Source: Bifidobacterium sp. ESL0800 (GTDB taxonomy: Bacteria > Actinomycetota > Actinomycetes > Actinomycetales > Bifidobacteriaceae). Taken from it: a stretch of DNA of 64,000 bases. The position numbers and the translations under genes were made by a program. The stretch is taken from contig NZ_CP113913.1 of NCBI RefSeq assembly GCF_029395355.1, positions 62,001-126,000 on the forward strand, read 5' to 3'. This document shows positions 15,619 to 24,465 of this stretch, one piece after another. The notes beneath the pieces are model-generated. The model did not search any database and was not told the DNA's origin. It saw nothing but the letters and a program-made list of their open reading frames with translations. Each line of letters starts with the position of its first letter. Within the stretch, counting starts at the first letter, position 1.

Positions 15619-17016
15619 ATGATGGACAGGTTCTTCCATCTTAAAGAAAATCACACCACAGTATCCACTGAAATTACAGCAGGCATCACCACCTTCTTCG
15701 CGATGAGCTATATCATCGTCGTCAATCCGCAAGTGCTGAGCACCACCGGCATGCCATGGGGCGCCGTGTTCCTCGCCACCATCATCGCCTCCATCGTCGG
15801 CACGCTCGTCATGGGCCTCTTCGCCAACGTTCCCTACGCCCAGTCCGCCAGCATGGGTCTCAACGCCTTCTTCGCCTACACGGTGTGCGCCGGCCTCGGC
15901 TTCACTTGGCAGGAGACGCTGTGTATGACATTCCTGTGCGGCCTGATCAACATCCTGATCACCGTCACCTCCATCCGTAAGCTCGTCATCGCCTGCATCC
16001 CCGAGTCCCTGCAGCACGCCATCGGCGGCGGCATCGGCCTGTTCGTGATGTACGTCGGCATGTTGAACGTCGGCTTCATCTCCTTTACTCCCGGCGACCC
16101 GAAGGCCGCGGCCAAGGGCGGCCCGATCAACGCCACCCCTGGACTGGCCACGCTCAACACGCCGACCCTCTGGGTCTTCCTCATCGGCCTGGCCATCGCC
16201 ATCGTGCTCACCCTGCTCAAGGTTCGCGGGTCGCTCTTGATCGCGATCATCGCCGCCGCGCTTATCGGCATCCCCTTCGGCATCACCAACATGAGCCACG
16301 CGGTCTCCATCTCTGACACCTTCGCCCAGCTACCCACCACCTTCCTCGCGATCTTCAGTCCGCAGGGCTTCCCGGCGCTGTTCGGCAACCTCGGCCGTCT
16401 GCCGCTCGTGATCGTCACCATCTTCGCCTTCTCCATGTCCGACACCTTCGACACCATCGGCACCTTCGTGGGCACAGGGCGCAAGACCGGCATCTTCTCC
16501 GACGAGGACATCAGGAACATGGCCAACGGCAAGGGCTTCAGCTCCAAGATGGACAAGGCCCTCTTCGCCGACTCCATCGCCACTTCCATCGGCGGCCTGT
16601 TCGGCACCTCCAACGTCACCACCTACGTCGAGTCCTCCGCAGGCATCGCCGCGGGCGGTCGCACCGGCCTGACTTCGGTCACCGTTTCCGCTTGCTTCCT
16701 CATCTCGATGTTCCTCTCGCCGCTGGTCTCCGCGATTCCGTCCGCTGCCACTGCCGGCACCCTGGTCGTGGTCGGCTGCATGATGGCCTCCAGCTTGAAG
16801 GAAGTGCAGTGGAACGATCTCGCCGAGGCGATCCCGGCTCTCTTCGCCTCCGTGTTCATGGCGCTTTCCTACTCCATCTCCTATGGCATCGCCGCGGGCT
16901 TCATCATGTACTGCCTGGTGAAGATCTGCAAGAAGGAGATCAAGGACATCCACCCGGTGATGTGGGTGGTCACCGTCCTCTTCATCCTCGACTTCGCGCT
17001 TCAGGCCGTGCTTTGA
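15619..17016 (+). CDS. NCS2-family purine permease (AzgA/PbuG-like)
   Basis: A 465-residue membrane transporter of the azaguanine-like branch of NCS2, expected to import hypoxanthine, guanine or adenine by proton symport. Signatures are the early VSTEITAGITTFFAMSYIIV followed by NPQVLSTTGM, GLNAFFAYTVC in helix 3, DTFDTIGTFVGTGRKTG and SSAGIAAGGRTGLTS near helix 10. About 12-14 helices are visible. An SD of AAGGAAGAGAG lies before the ATG. It stands alone, with a possible structured leader upstream and a GATGAAAATCA repeat immediately downstream. Confidence 0.92.
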   Translation: MMDRFFHLKENHTTVSTEITAGITTFFAMSYIIVVNPQVLSTTGMPWGAVFLATIIASIVGTLVMGLFANVPYAQSASMGLNAFFAYTVCAGLGFTWQETLCMTFLCGLINILITVTSIRKLVIACIPESLQHAIGGGIGLFVMYVGMLNVGFISFTPGDPKAAAKGGPINATPGLATLNTPTLWVFLIGLAIAIVLTLLKVRGSLLIAIIAAALIGIPFGITNMSHAVSISDTFAQLPTTFLAIFSPQGFPALFGNLGRLPLVIVTIFAFSMSDTFDTIGTFVGTGRKTGIFSDEDIRNMANGKGFSSKMDKALFADSIATSIGGLFGTSNVTTYVESSAGIAAGGRTGLTSVTVSACFLISMFLSPLVSAIPSAATAGTLVVVGCMMASSLKEVQWNDLAEAIPALFASVFMALSYSISYGIAAGFIMYCLVKICKKEIKDIHPVMWVVTVLFILDFALQAVL

Positions 17017-17030
17017 TCGCTCGCTGACCA

Positions 17031-17152
17031 TGAGGATGCGATGAAAATCAGGATTTTATGCTCATTATCCTGATTTTCATCGCATCCTCATTTTGAGTTG
17101 CGAGCAAAATCAGCGGAATGGGGCTATGTCGCTGATTTTCATCGCATCCTCG
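17031..17152. repeat. GCGATGAAAATCA two-unit repeat, locus B (24-bp perfect arms)
   Basis: Arms 17031-17054 and 17067-17090 are perfect 24-bp inverted copies (core GATGAAAATCAGGAT) around a 12-nt loop. Unit 2 begins GCGAGC at 17100, 62 bp after the first GCGATG, and ends CTGATTTTCATCGCATCC. It starts 15 bp after the permease stop. Confidence 0.92.
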
Positions 17153-17196
17153 TAGCGGGTTGACGTCGCGCGTGTCGCGCAGTCGGGCGGGTTCCG

Positions 17197-17364
17197 TATA
17201 GTATGTATCTGTAAACCACAGACTGTTGGTTAGAGGCTGCAAGGTCTCTCGAAGTTTGGTTCGCCAAGCCAGCATAGGTTGAACGATATGAACGTTCCTT
17301 GTATAAGGGAACAAGCCATGAAAATGGCGTGATTGTTGCTCTGCCTGTGCGCAGGGCATTTTTT
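17197..17364 (+). promoter_or_regulatory. rplJ leader with junction, hairpins and attenuator
   Basis: TATAGTAT (17197-17204) is a likely -10. The leader then contains TGTTGGTT (17224) paired with AAGCCAGCA (17266) enclosing AGAG/CTCT and a TTGG-TTCG-CCAA hairpin. Next come GTTCCTT/AAGGGAAC and CCAT-GAAA-ATGG, and finally TGCCTG/CAGGGCA followed by TTTTTT (17342-17364). This looks like an L10-type autoregulatory leader with an intrinsic attenuator about 110 nt before rplJ. The assignment rests on position and fold, not on a covariance search. Confidence 0.55.
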
Positions 17365-17471
17365 GTAGAGATACAGTTATTGCTGAATGCGTTCGTCGCA
17401 TTCGCGATATCGCCCGAAAAGCTGAAGCATTCCGATTTCCTTAATCAATGGTCGACTCAGGAAGGAACGCC

Positions 17472-17993
17472 ATGAAAAGGCCCGATAAGGCAAAGGTGAT
17501 CGAGGAGCTCACGGAGCAATTCCGTGACGCCGACGCGGTCTACCTGACCGAGTACCGCGGGCTTACCGTTCCGCAGATTTCCGATCTGCGCGAAAAGCTA
17601 GGCCGCGATACTTCCTACTCAGTGGCTAAGAACACGCTCGCTCGCATCGCCGCCAAAGAGGCTGGATACGAAGGCTTCGATGAAGTCCTCGCCGGCCCCT
17701 CCGCAATCACTTTCGTCAAGGGTGATTACGTCGAGGCTGCGAAGATCCTGCGTGACTTCGCCAAGAAAAACAAGGCCCTCGTCATCAAGGGTGGTTTCGC
17801 AGACGGAACCATGTACGACGCCGAAGGCTTCATGAAACTCGCGAGCCTCAAGTCCCGCGATACGCTGCTTGCCGAAATGGCCGGAGACCTCAAGGAATCC
17901 ATGGCCAAGGCCGCTCGCACCTTCGCCGCTCTGCCTACCAAGGCCGTGCGTACGATCGATGCGCTGCGCGAGAAGCAGGAAAAGGCCGCTTGA
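17472..17993 (+). CDS. rplJ: Ribosomal protein L10
   Basis: L10 anchors the L7/L12 dimers to the 50S stalk base. 173 residues; the N-terminal MKRPDKAKVIEELTEQFRDA, then YRGLTVPQISDLREKL and SVAKNTLARIAAKEAGYEGF are L10 blocks, and the C-terminal helix binds L7/L12. The start is the ATG at 17472 behind GGAAGG; an in-frame ATG 8 codons upstream lacks an SD. It is cotranscribed with rplL. L10 (with L12) is a known autoregulator in other bacteria, consistent with the structured leader. Confidence 0.97.
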   Translation: MKRPDKAKVIEELTEQFRDADAVYLTEYRGLTVPQISDLREKLGRDTSYSVAKNTLARIAAKEAGYEGFDEVLAGPSAITFVKGDYVEAAKILRDFAKKNKALVIKGGFADGTMYDAEGFMKLASLKSRDTLLAEMAGDLKESMAKAARTFAALPTKAVRTIDALREKQEKAA

Positions 17994-18119
17994 TTTTTCC
18001 CGCGGTTGCGGCCGTGTGAATGTCAGGCAGTTTTGCAGTAGTCAATAATTAAAAAATTTCAAAAATTTAGGTGACGGAACCAATAAACATCCGTCATCGG
18101 AAAAGAAAGGAAGCCTATT

Positions 18120-18503
18120 ATGGCTAAGCTCTCAAGCGATGAGCTCCTCGACGCGTTCAAGGAAATGACCCTGGTTGAACTCTCCGACTTCGTCAAGAAG
18201 TTTGAGGACGAGTTCGATGTCGAAGCCTCCGCTCCGGCCGTTGCCGTTGCCGCCGCTCCTGCCGCTGGCGCAGGCGATGGCGCTGAAGAGAAGACCGAGT
18301 TCGACGTCGTGCTCTCCTCCTTCGGCGACAAGAAGATCCAGGTCATCAAGGCCGTCAAGAACATCACCGGCAAGGGTCTGGCTGACGCCAAGGCGCTCGT
18401 CGACGGTGCTCCTACCACCATCCTCGAGAAGGCCAAGAAGGACGACGCCGAGAAGGCCAAGTCCGAGATCGAAGAGGCCGGCGGCACCGTCGAACTCAAG
18501 TAG
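18120..18503 (+). CDS. rplL: Ribosomal protein L7/L12
   Basis: The multicopy stalk protein that recruits translational GTPases. 127 residues: N-terminal dimerisation helices (about 1-32), an Ala/Pro hinge ([14 protein letters not shown]) and the C-terminal domain [20 protein letters not shown] through [28 protein letters not shown] precedes the ATG. A strong terminator follows at 18579. Confidence 0.98.
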   Translation: MAKLSSDELLDAFKEMTLVELSDFVKKFEDEFDVEASAPAVAVAAAPAAGAGDGAEEKTEFDVVLSSFGDKKIQVIKAVKNITGKGLADAKALVDGAPTTILEKAKKDDAEKAKSEIEEAGGTVELK

Positions 18504-18578
18504 TTCTTTCTTCTTTGCGGGTAGCGACGGCCGCGGCGGTTTAGAACCGTAGCCGTTTAATCCCGGAAATTGTTGCAG

Positions 18579-18620
18579 ACCCTGCGTGTGGAATCTCCAC
18601 TCGCAGGGTTTGTTCATTTT
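18579..18620 (+). terminator. Terminator of rplJ-rplL
   Basis: ACCCTGCG/CGCAGGGT extends inward through GTGG/CCAC with one mismatch and loop AATCT, followed by TTTGTTCATTTT. Confidence 0.8.
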
Positions 18621-18778
18621 GTCGGCTATCGTAGTACCTAAGGTATGTCCTCTACATAAAAGGCGAGGGCAGACTCATGCGTGAGTGTTGTCAATGTCTG
18701 TCATTTTCCTTCTCGGCTCAAGGTAAACATGGCAGAATGGAACGAGCATGAACAGAAGTGTATATGGGAGGCCGCAAG

Positions 18779-20545
18779 GTGTCTGATCCGCGAACGACGA
18801 AACATTGGGTCATCAAGGTCAATGGCTCTACGAAAGTCGATGTCGGCCCCGGCGAAAACGTTGAGATCGGACGCAGACCTTTGCGCCCGCTTTCCGATGA
18901 CGGGCATCGTCGTTTGGAGATCGACGACGATACGCGTTCGATGTCGAAGAGGCACGCGGTATTCACCGTGGCGGCCAATGGCGGGGCATCGCTCACTGAC
19001 TTGAATTCCACCAACGGATCGTATGTGGTCGATGAAAAAGGGCTGCGGCCGTTGACGCCGAATCAGGATTTCATCCTTCCGGATTCGCCCATGAGATTGC
19101 AGTTCGGCGATGTCCCGGTTGACTTTGTACGCGTCGAGGTGGATGAAAGTCCTGAGAGCGGCAACCAGGTTACCGATTTGTTCGACTATGCCGCAAGCGG
19201 TGGTGAAAACACCGATATAGAGCCCGATCTTAACGAAATGTCCGTCGATGACATTCTGAACTTACGTGCCGGGGAACCGACCACGGCTTTCAGCGCGGCG
19301 GATGTGGCCAATCGTATCGGGGTTTCGGCAACCGCCGGGAGAGACGGCAAGACCGATTCCCACAATATCAGCGGGCAGGCGGCGAACGACAATGGTGCGA
19401 ACGCAGACGATCTTGCTGGCGAAACCCCGCTGCCGGTCGAGGCCGGCGCAGGCCAGAATGTCGGAGAGCCGCAAGTCGATCACGCCATCGACCAGATTTC
19501 ATTGAACGTGATGACGCCTGATTCGCAAGCCGAGGACTCCAAGGCTCGTGACCTGTTCAAAGACGCCATGACGAGTGTTGCCGAAGACAAGGCCGAAGAG
19601 CCCGGCAGGCTCGCCGATGCCGGCAACAAGGTTTCGCAGCCGGCGGCAAACGATACTGCGGTCCCGCTCGAGAATATATCGTCGTCGGCCGGACTTCAGA
19701 CGCGACAGGTCTCTTTGCCTTCCCGCCGAAATAACGGACAGCGTTCCCAGAAGACTGGCAACGAGCAGCAACCGATGGGCTCGCCGATAGCGGCGCAGTC
19801 GCAGCCCAATATGAACGGAGCTGGGGTTCGAGCTTCCAACGATCACGGCAATCTCCGTGCCGGCGCTGGTAACAACATCAACGGCGACGCCGATAACACC
19901 GACGCCGACAGTAACGGAACCGTTTCCGCAGACGAAGCAAGGCGGCGGACAGACAATGGTATAAACGGTTTTTCCGCATTCGGACAGACCCCGGTCGATC
20001 AGGACACCCCGGTATTCGTCGCGATGGATGGCGATCCTCGTCAAAGTGAGGGTGGCGGCGCTCGTCCTCGTTTGGATTTCAGTGGTTCGCAGAATTCGCA
20101 GAACGATTCGGCGCAGGGCAAGACCGCTGAGGAACGCAACAAGTTCATGCCTCCGATCAGGGACGTTGCAGACTCGCCAATGACCTCTGGAGTCGTGAAT
20201 GGCGATGACGGCTTGTCCGACGCGCAGCAGGGCTTCAAACCCGCTTTCGAACCTGGATCGGTTTTCGAAAAGGTATCAAATGGCGAATTCGACCAGCCGC
20301 AGCCCGAAGTCGAAGTGGAGGGTATGAGTTCGCAGGACGCCAAGGCGACCACGGATTTTTCGCTACAGTTCGAAATGGCGAAACACCCCGAGCTTCTGCC
20401 GTTCCTGGCGATGAACCCCTCGCTGTATGACGATTTGTATGCATGGCTTTCGGCGGTGGGCAACGATGATATCGACGCCGCGCTTTCATATAATTCAGGA
20501 TATATCGAATACTGTAAAGAGGTTGGGGAGGGACGTAAACAATGA
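18779..20545 (+). CDS. FHA-domain protein, first gene of the pseudo-helicase operon
   Basis: 588 residues. The N-terminal ~110 form an FHA phosphothreonine-binding domain: GENVEIGRRPLRPL (conserved Gly-Arg), MSKRHAVF (Ser...Arg-His) and TDLNSTNGSYVV. Residues about 115-510 are Asp/Asn/Gln/Ser/Pro-rich and look disordered. The last ~70 (MAKHPELLPFLAMNPSLYDD then LYAWLSAVGNDDIDAALS) resemble a variant leucine-rich-repeat helical module of actinobacterial proteins. The start chosen is GTG 18779, 7 nt after GGGAGG. The stop overlaps the next gene by 4 bp, which implies coupling. A role as a phospho-dependent adaptor for the large protein encoded next is inference. FHA ligands are normally phosphothreonine marks made by Ser/Thr kinases; none is encoded nearby. 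Confidence 0.85.
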   Translation: MSDPRTTKHWVIKVNGSTKVDVGPGENVEIGRRPLRPLSDDGHRRLEIDDDTRSMSKRHAVFTVAANGGASLTDLNSTNGSYVVDEKGLRPLTPNQDFILPDSPMRLQFGDVPVDFVRVEVDESPESGNQVTDLFDYAASGGENTDIEPDLNEMSVDDILNLRAGEPTTAFSAADVANRIGVSATAGRDGKTDSHNISGQAANDNGANADDLAGETPLPVEAGAGQNVGEPQVDHAIDQISLNVMTPDSQAEDSKARDLFKDAMTSVAEDKAEEPGRLADAGNKVSQPAANDTAVPLENISSSAGLQTRQVSLPSRRNNGQRSQKTGNEQQPMGSPIAAQSQPNMNGAGVRASNDHGNLRAGAGNNINGDADNTDADSNGTVSADEARRRTDNGINGFSAFGQTPVDQDTPVFVAMDGDPRQSEGGGARPRLDFSGSQNSQNDSAQGKTAEERNKFMPPIRDVADSPMTSGVVNGDDGLSDAQQGFKPAFEPGSVFEKVSNGEFDQPQPEVEVEGMSSQDAKATTDFSLQFEMAKHPELLPFLAMNPSLYDDLYAWLSAVGNDDIDAALSYNSGYIEYCKEVGEGRKQ

Positions 20546-23500
20546 GCGAAACGAACCAGACAATGAACGGCATCCAACGGATGCGCAAATGGTATGACAG
20601 CTATCGCAACGGGCTTGTGCCTTCGCCTTTGGAAGACGTCGGGCAGCTCACCGCACAGCTCGATTTGACCCACGCCCACCCCTCCGGCATCGCGCAGCTC
20701 TTTGCCAGCGGGCACACTACCCTTGATTCCATGTTCCGTGACGCTGGAATGTTGCGTGCCGCCGGCCGCAGGCTTGAGCGCGTTCTTGACGACAGAGCCG
20801 CCAAAACCAGGTCCGCCGGAGTCGCCGAGCTGTCGTTGGTGGTCGGTGTGGCCACCTGGATTGGCAATTCGGTCCCCGTTCTGCTCTATCCGGTTGAGGT
20901 CCACCATAAGCCGGATGGCCGTGAGACCGATGCCGTCATCCGTTTCACCGGCCATGTCAGTCTCAATCCCGCGTTTACGACGGCCATGCACGACCAACAT
21001 CTTGACATCGACGAGGTCGCTCTTTTCGATGGCAGAAACTATGCCAGCGGCACCCCCGATACTTCTTCCGTGTTCACCGCCATCGTCGATGAGGTAAAGC
21101 CGACGATAGCGGATTTCGACATCGAGCGCAACATCATCCTGGGCTGCTTCATGGATCCCGCCACCAAGATGCTCGCCGAAAGCCGTCGCATCATCGATGC
21201 TCTGGCCAGCAAACCGAGCGGCAACGCCGCCCTTGACGCGTTGGCCGGTGCCCCTGACGCCATCGGCGCCTTGAAAGATACGAAATTGCCGAGCTTCAGC
21301 CCCTTCGATGCCGATCCGCATAGCGAGCATGAAGCCGGAGATGTCGACAATATTGTGCGTTATGCCGCGAATATGGCGGCACAGGGACATTCGCTGTTTG
21401 CCGACGTCGCGCCGGGCAACGACACGGCGCAGATATCCGCGGCTATCGCTTCCCGTTGCATCAGCGCCGGCAGAACCGTGCTTTACGTACCGGCGGTGGC
21501 AGGGCAGAAGAAACGTTTCACTCACGAAATGGAAACCTGCCATATGGGCGGCCGCGTGGTCGATATGGCCGATTCCAAGGCGGCGTCGCAGATCGATAAG
21601 GAACTGATCGCAGCCGTTGGTTTCAAGCCGGGTGCCGCCGTCGCCCGCTTCGATCAGGTTGCCGATGAACTCGTCGGGGTGCGCTCGCGTCTGACCCGTT
21701 ACCTCGGAGACCTGCACGGGGTGAGCAAGGAATGGGGTGTCTCCGCTTACCAGACCATTCAGAATCTGGCCAGCATTTCCGCGATGCCGACCCATCCGGC
21801 CACCCATGTCCGTCTTTCCAATGAATCCGCAAGGGCCATCGCCCCCCACATGGACGAATGGATCAAAAAGCTTCGTAAGGCCGGCGAATACGGTGAATTC
21901 ACCGTCGGCCCGCAGACCACACCGTGGTATGGGGCCTCGCTGTTCACACAGGACGAGGCGGTCAACGCCTATCAGAAGGTCGAGAACCTGCTTCAGCGCC
22001 TTCTTCCCGCCACGCGCGAGCAAGTGGCGTCGGTCGCTGAAACCTGTGGTTTCCCGGTGCCGTCGACAGCGCAGGAATGGGGCCGTCAGGTCACTGTCCT
22101 GAAGAACCTGCGTCGCGTGCTCGACGTGTTCCAGCCCGAAATTTTCGAACGCGATATCGATTCGATGATCGAAGCCAGCAAGCCAAAGGCTCAACGTAAG
22201 GCCGAGGGGACGAGCATGGGCTTCTGGGAGCGTCGTCGCCACGTCAAGGAGGCCAAGAGCCTGCTGCGGGCCGGCTCCCAGGTGGAAGATCTGCACGAGG
22301 CGTTGCAGGTTGTGGACAAGCAATCGCAACAGTGGCATGAAATCGTGCCTCATGGCGGTTGGCCTGTGCTTCCTGCGAAGTTGGATACGATCGTGGAAAC
22401 GCAGGAATCGCTGATGCACGACATTACGGCGCTCGATACCGTGCTCGCTACCACGCTCGAGGGCGGAGATCTGCAAAGTGTCGATTTGGCGAGACTCGAA
22501 GAAAGGCTCAAGGCACTGTATTCGGATCGCGTGGCGCTGGACACCTTGCCGGGACGCGCCAGCCTCGAACGTGAGTTCCATTCCGTGGGACTTGACGCGT
22601 TGATTGAGGACATGCGCAACCGCCGGGTGTCCGTGGACGCCGTGGAAGGGGAGCTTCAGCTCTCCTGGTGGACGACGGTCTTTGAAGATATCGTCCGGTC
22701 TTCGGCGATTATCTCCAACCAGGACGGATCCGCCTTGCAGTCCGCAGCCGACCGGTTTGTGCAGGTCGATGTCGACCACGTCAACTCCGTAGGGCCCATG
22801 CTCGAGCAGGAGGCCATGCGCCATCTGTGCGATATGCTCTTCTCTCACACGCAGGAAGCCAACCAGCTGCACACGTTGCTGGCCAGCAATATGAATGTGC
22901 CGTTGAACCATATCATCCGCGAATATCCTCGGATTCTTGCGGCGGCGAAGCCGGTCATCATGGCCACGCCTTTCACGCTTGCCGTGTTGAGCGACCCCCA
23001 GCCTCTGGCCGATGTGGCCATCATCGATGCGGCCTCCCATATTCCTTCCCTTGAATTGCTGAGCATACTGAGCCGCGCCAAGCGTGTTGTTCTCATCGCC
23101 CACCAATCCACCATCACCTCCGAATCGTTGAACGCTTTGGTCGCTTTGCTGCCCAAGGTCACCATTGAAACACGGCCGGTATGCCGCGATCCGCGTCTCT
23201 CGTCCTTCCTTTCCGCCCAAGGTTACGGTAGCGCCCGCAAGGATGTGGCCACGGAATCGATGCAGGGCAAGGTGCGTTTCCACAGGGTCGAAGCCAACGG
23301 CGTGCCCGTGCTTGCCACTGGATTGGTGGAAAGCAGCCAACAGGAAATCGATGAGGTCATTGCCGTGATCAAGCAACGTGCCGGGGCCTTTACCGTCGTG
23401 CCGACCGGTTATCTGCTCGCGGTGGTCACGCTGACTCCGGTTTTCCGCACGAGGCTCGGCGCCGAGTTGAAGTCGTTGTCGTTGAAGGACGAAGCCATGG

Positions 23501-24159
23501 GACGCTTCCTTCGCCACGTACGTCTGGTCGATCTCGATGAGGTGACCGGGGTGCGCGCCACCGATGTCATCCTTTCGCTGTGCTTCGCCAAGACCTCGCA
23601 CGGCCGTCTTCTCCAGCAGTTCGGAACGTTGGAAGGCGAGGGCGGCGACGGCAAGTTGCTCGATGCCCTCGCCCTGGCCGATCGCAATGTCGACATCATC
23701 TCTGCGTTCGCTTCTGCGGATATGGAAGATGACCGTCTCCACCAGCCAGGTCCAAAGCTGTTGAAGGTCATGCTCAAGTGGGCCGAGGGCCTGGGCAGGG
23801 AAGTGGTGCGTCCCTCGGTGTCGCTTAAAGGCGACAACGTCCTGTTCAACGATCTGGCCGACCGCATCCGTGCGCGCGGGCTCAAGGTGGCCGCCAATTA
23901 TGGTTTCGATGGTGCTACCTCCATTCCTCTGGTCGTCGGCCTGAAAGACAAGCCGTTCTCGCTGGCGGTGATGACCGATGACGCGCAGTTCATGGGCGTC
24001 CAGTCAACGCGCAAACGTCACCGTGTGCTGATGCAGGACCTGACATCGCTCGGCTGGTCGGTCATGACCGTTTGGAGCGTGGCCGCGTTCGTCAATCCGG
24101 ACAAGGAAGTTGACCGGATTGTCAGCCGTATCAGCGACCTGTATCGAGAGGTTCGCTGA
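20542..24159 (+). CDS. Degenerate superfamily 1 helicase/nuclease-like protein (pseudoenzyme)
   Basis: 1205 residues, intact frame. It follows the layout of large UPF1-like (DUF4011-type) SF1 helicases ending in a Vsr-like nuclease, but each catalytic motif is altered. Motif I region (about 286-301) reads FADVAPGNDTAQIS, where GPPGTGKS is expected. Motif II (about 825-833) is VAIIDAASHIP instead of DEASQ. The motif III GDxxQ position is LIAHQST. The motif V/VI region aligns well (DVILSLCFAKTSHGRLLQQF, EGEGGDGKLLDALALADRNV) but lacks the QG(D)E and TRAR arginines. The C-terminal nuclease core (LAVMTDDAQFMGVQSTRKRH and LGWSVMTVWS) lacks the E-x-D acid. A long helical insertion fills about 370-720. 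It overlaps the FHA gene by 4 bp and the next gene by 1. Probably a non-catalytic scaffold or nucleic-acid-binding protein. Confidence 0.75.
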   Translation: MSETNQTMNGIQRMRKWYDSYRNGLVPSPLEDVGQLTAQLDLTHAHPSGIAQLFASGHTTLDSMFRDAGMLRAAGRRLERVLDDRAAKTRSAGVAELSLVVGVATWIGNSVPVLLYPVEVHHKPDGRETDAVIRFTGHVSLNPAFTTAMHDQHLDIDEVALFDGRNYASGTPDTSSVFTAIVDEVKPTIADFDIERNIILGCFMDPATKMLAESRRIIDALASKPSGNAALDALAGAPDAIGALKDTKLPSFSPFDADPHSEHEAGDVDNIVRYAANMAAQGHSLFADVAPGNDTAQISAAIASRCISAGRTVLYVPAVAGQKKRFTHEMETCHMGGRVVDMADSKAASQIDKELIAAVGFKPGAAVARFDQVADELVGVRSRLTRYLGDLHGVSKEWGVSAYQTIQNLASISAMPTHPATHVRLSNESARAIAPHMDEWIKKLRKAGEYGEFTVGPQTTPWYGASLFTQDEAVNAYQKVENLLQRLLPATREQVASVAETCGFPVPSTAQEWGRQVTVLKNLRRVLDVFQPEIFERDIDSMIEASKPKAQRKAEGTSMGFWERRRHVKEAKSLLRAGSQVEDLHEALQVVDKQSQQWHEIVPHGGWPVLPAKLDTIVETQESLMHDITALDTVLATTLEGGDLQSVDLARLEERLKALYSDRVALDTLPGRASLEREFHSVGLDALIEDMRNRRVSVDAVEGELQLSWWTTVFEDIVRSSAIISNQDGSALQSAADRFVQVDVDHVNSVGPMLEQEAMRHLCDMLFSHTQEANQLHTLLASNMNVPLNHIIREYPRILAAAKPVIMATPFTLAVLSDPQPLADVAIIDAASHIPSLELLSILSRAKRVVLIAHQSTITSESLNALVALLPKVTIETRPVCRDPRLSSFLSAQGYGSARKDVATESMQGKVRFHRVEANGVPVLATGLVESSQQEIDEVIAVIKQRAGAFTVVPTGYLLAVVTLTPVFRTRLGAELKSLSLKDEAMGRFLRHVRLVDLDEVTGVRATDVILSLCFAKTSHGRLLQQFGTLEGEGGDGKLLDALALADRNVDIISAFASADMEDDRLHQPGPKLLKVMLKWAEGLGREVVRPSVSLKGDNVLFNDLADRIRARGLKVAANYGFDGATSIPLVVGLKDKPFSLAVMTDDAQFMGVQSTRKRHRVLMQDLTSLGWSVMTVWSVAAFVNPDKEVDRIVSRISDLYREVR

Positions 24160-24365
24160 TGGCGGTGGCCTACGATCCGAATCGTCGGTCAACCCGAACC
24201 CACAAGCGTGTGGTACGCAAAGGCAACGAACGCTTCGACGTCGACGGCGTTGAGCTCGATCCGTCGGACCGCCGTCCGAAAGGCAGCAAACAGGCCGATG
24301 ACGACAGCCGCATCCTCCGTGAGCTGCCGCCGCACTGGGGTATTTTCAGCGAGCGGGACAAGTAG
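24159..24365 (+). CDS. Small basic protein, third gene of the FHA/pseudo-helicase operon
   Basis: 68 residues: a strongly basic N-terminal half (DPNRRSTRTHKRVVRKGNER), then acidic residues and a distinctive end, RELPPHWGIFSERDK. Its ATG overlaps the large gene's stop (TGATG), so it is almost certainly co-translated. No known domain is recognised; similar short proteins ending in a PPHW-like motif are my vague recollection for actinobacteria and should not be relied on. Confidence 0.7.
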   Translation: MAVAYDPNRRSTRTHKRVVRKGNERFDVDGVELDPSDRRPKGSKQADDDSRILRELPPHWGIFSERDK

Positions 24366-24385
24366 AATTCGTCAGTTTTATCGGT

Positions 24386-24424
24386 AAAGGATGATTTGCT
24401 AGCAGGCCGTCATCCTTTACTGTT
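24386..24424. terminator. Bidirectional terminator
   Basis: TAAAGGATGA and TCATCCTTTA are a perfect 10-bp inverted repeat with a 15-nt loop, located between the three-gene operon and the converging SAF-domain gene. Confidence 0.75.
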
Positions 24425-24465
24425 ATCGCCTTAGAATCGGTTGTTTCTGGGAATCGCGTGCTTTC

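Noticed and set aside
20041..23742. A 1233-codon open frame on the minus strand, opposite the helicase-like gene
   Set aside because: It is antisense to a gene with clear helicase-family pattern and overlapping start/stop coupling. High GC at third positions keeps that frame open; its translation shows no family pattern.
20542..24159. An active helicase or restriction nuclease
   Set aside because: Walker A Lys, Walker B Glu, motif VI Arg and the nuclease ExD are all missing.
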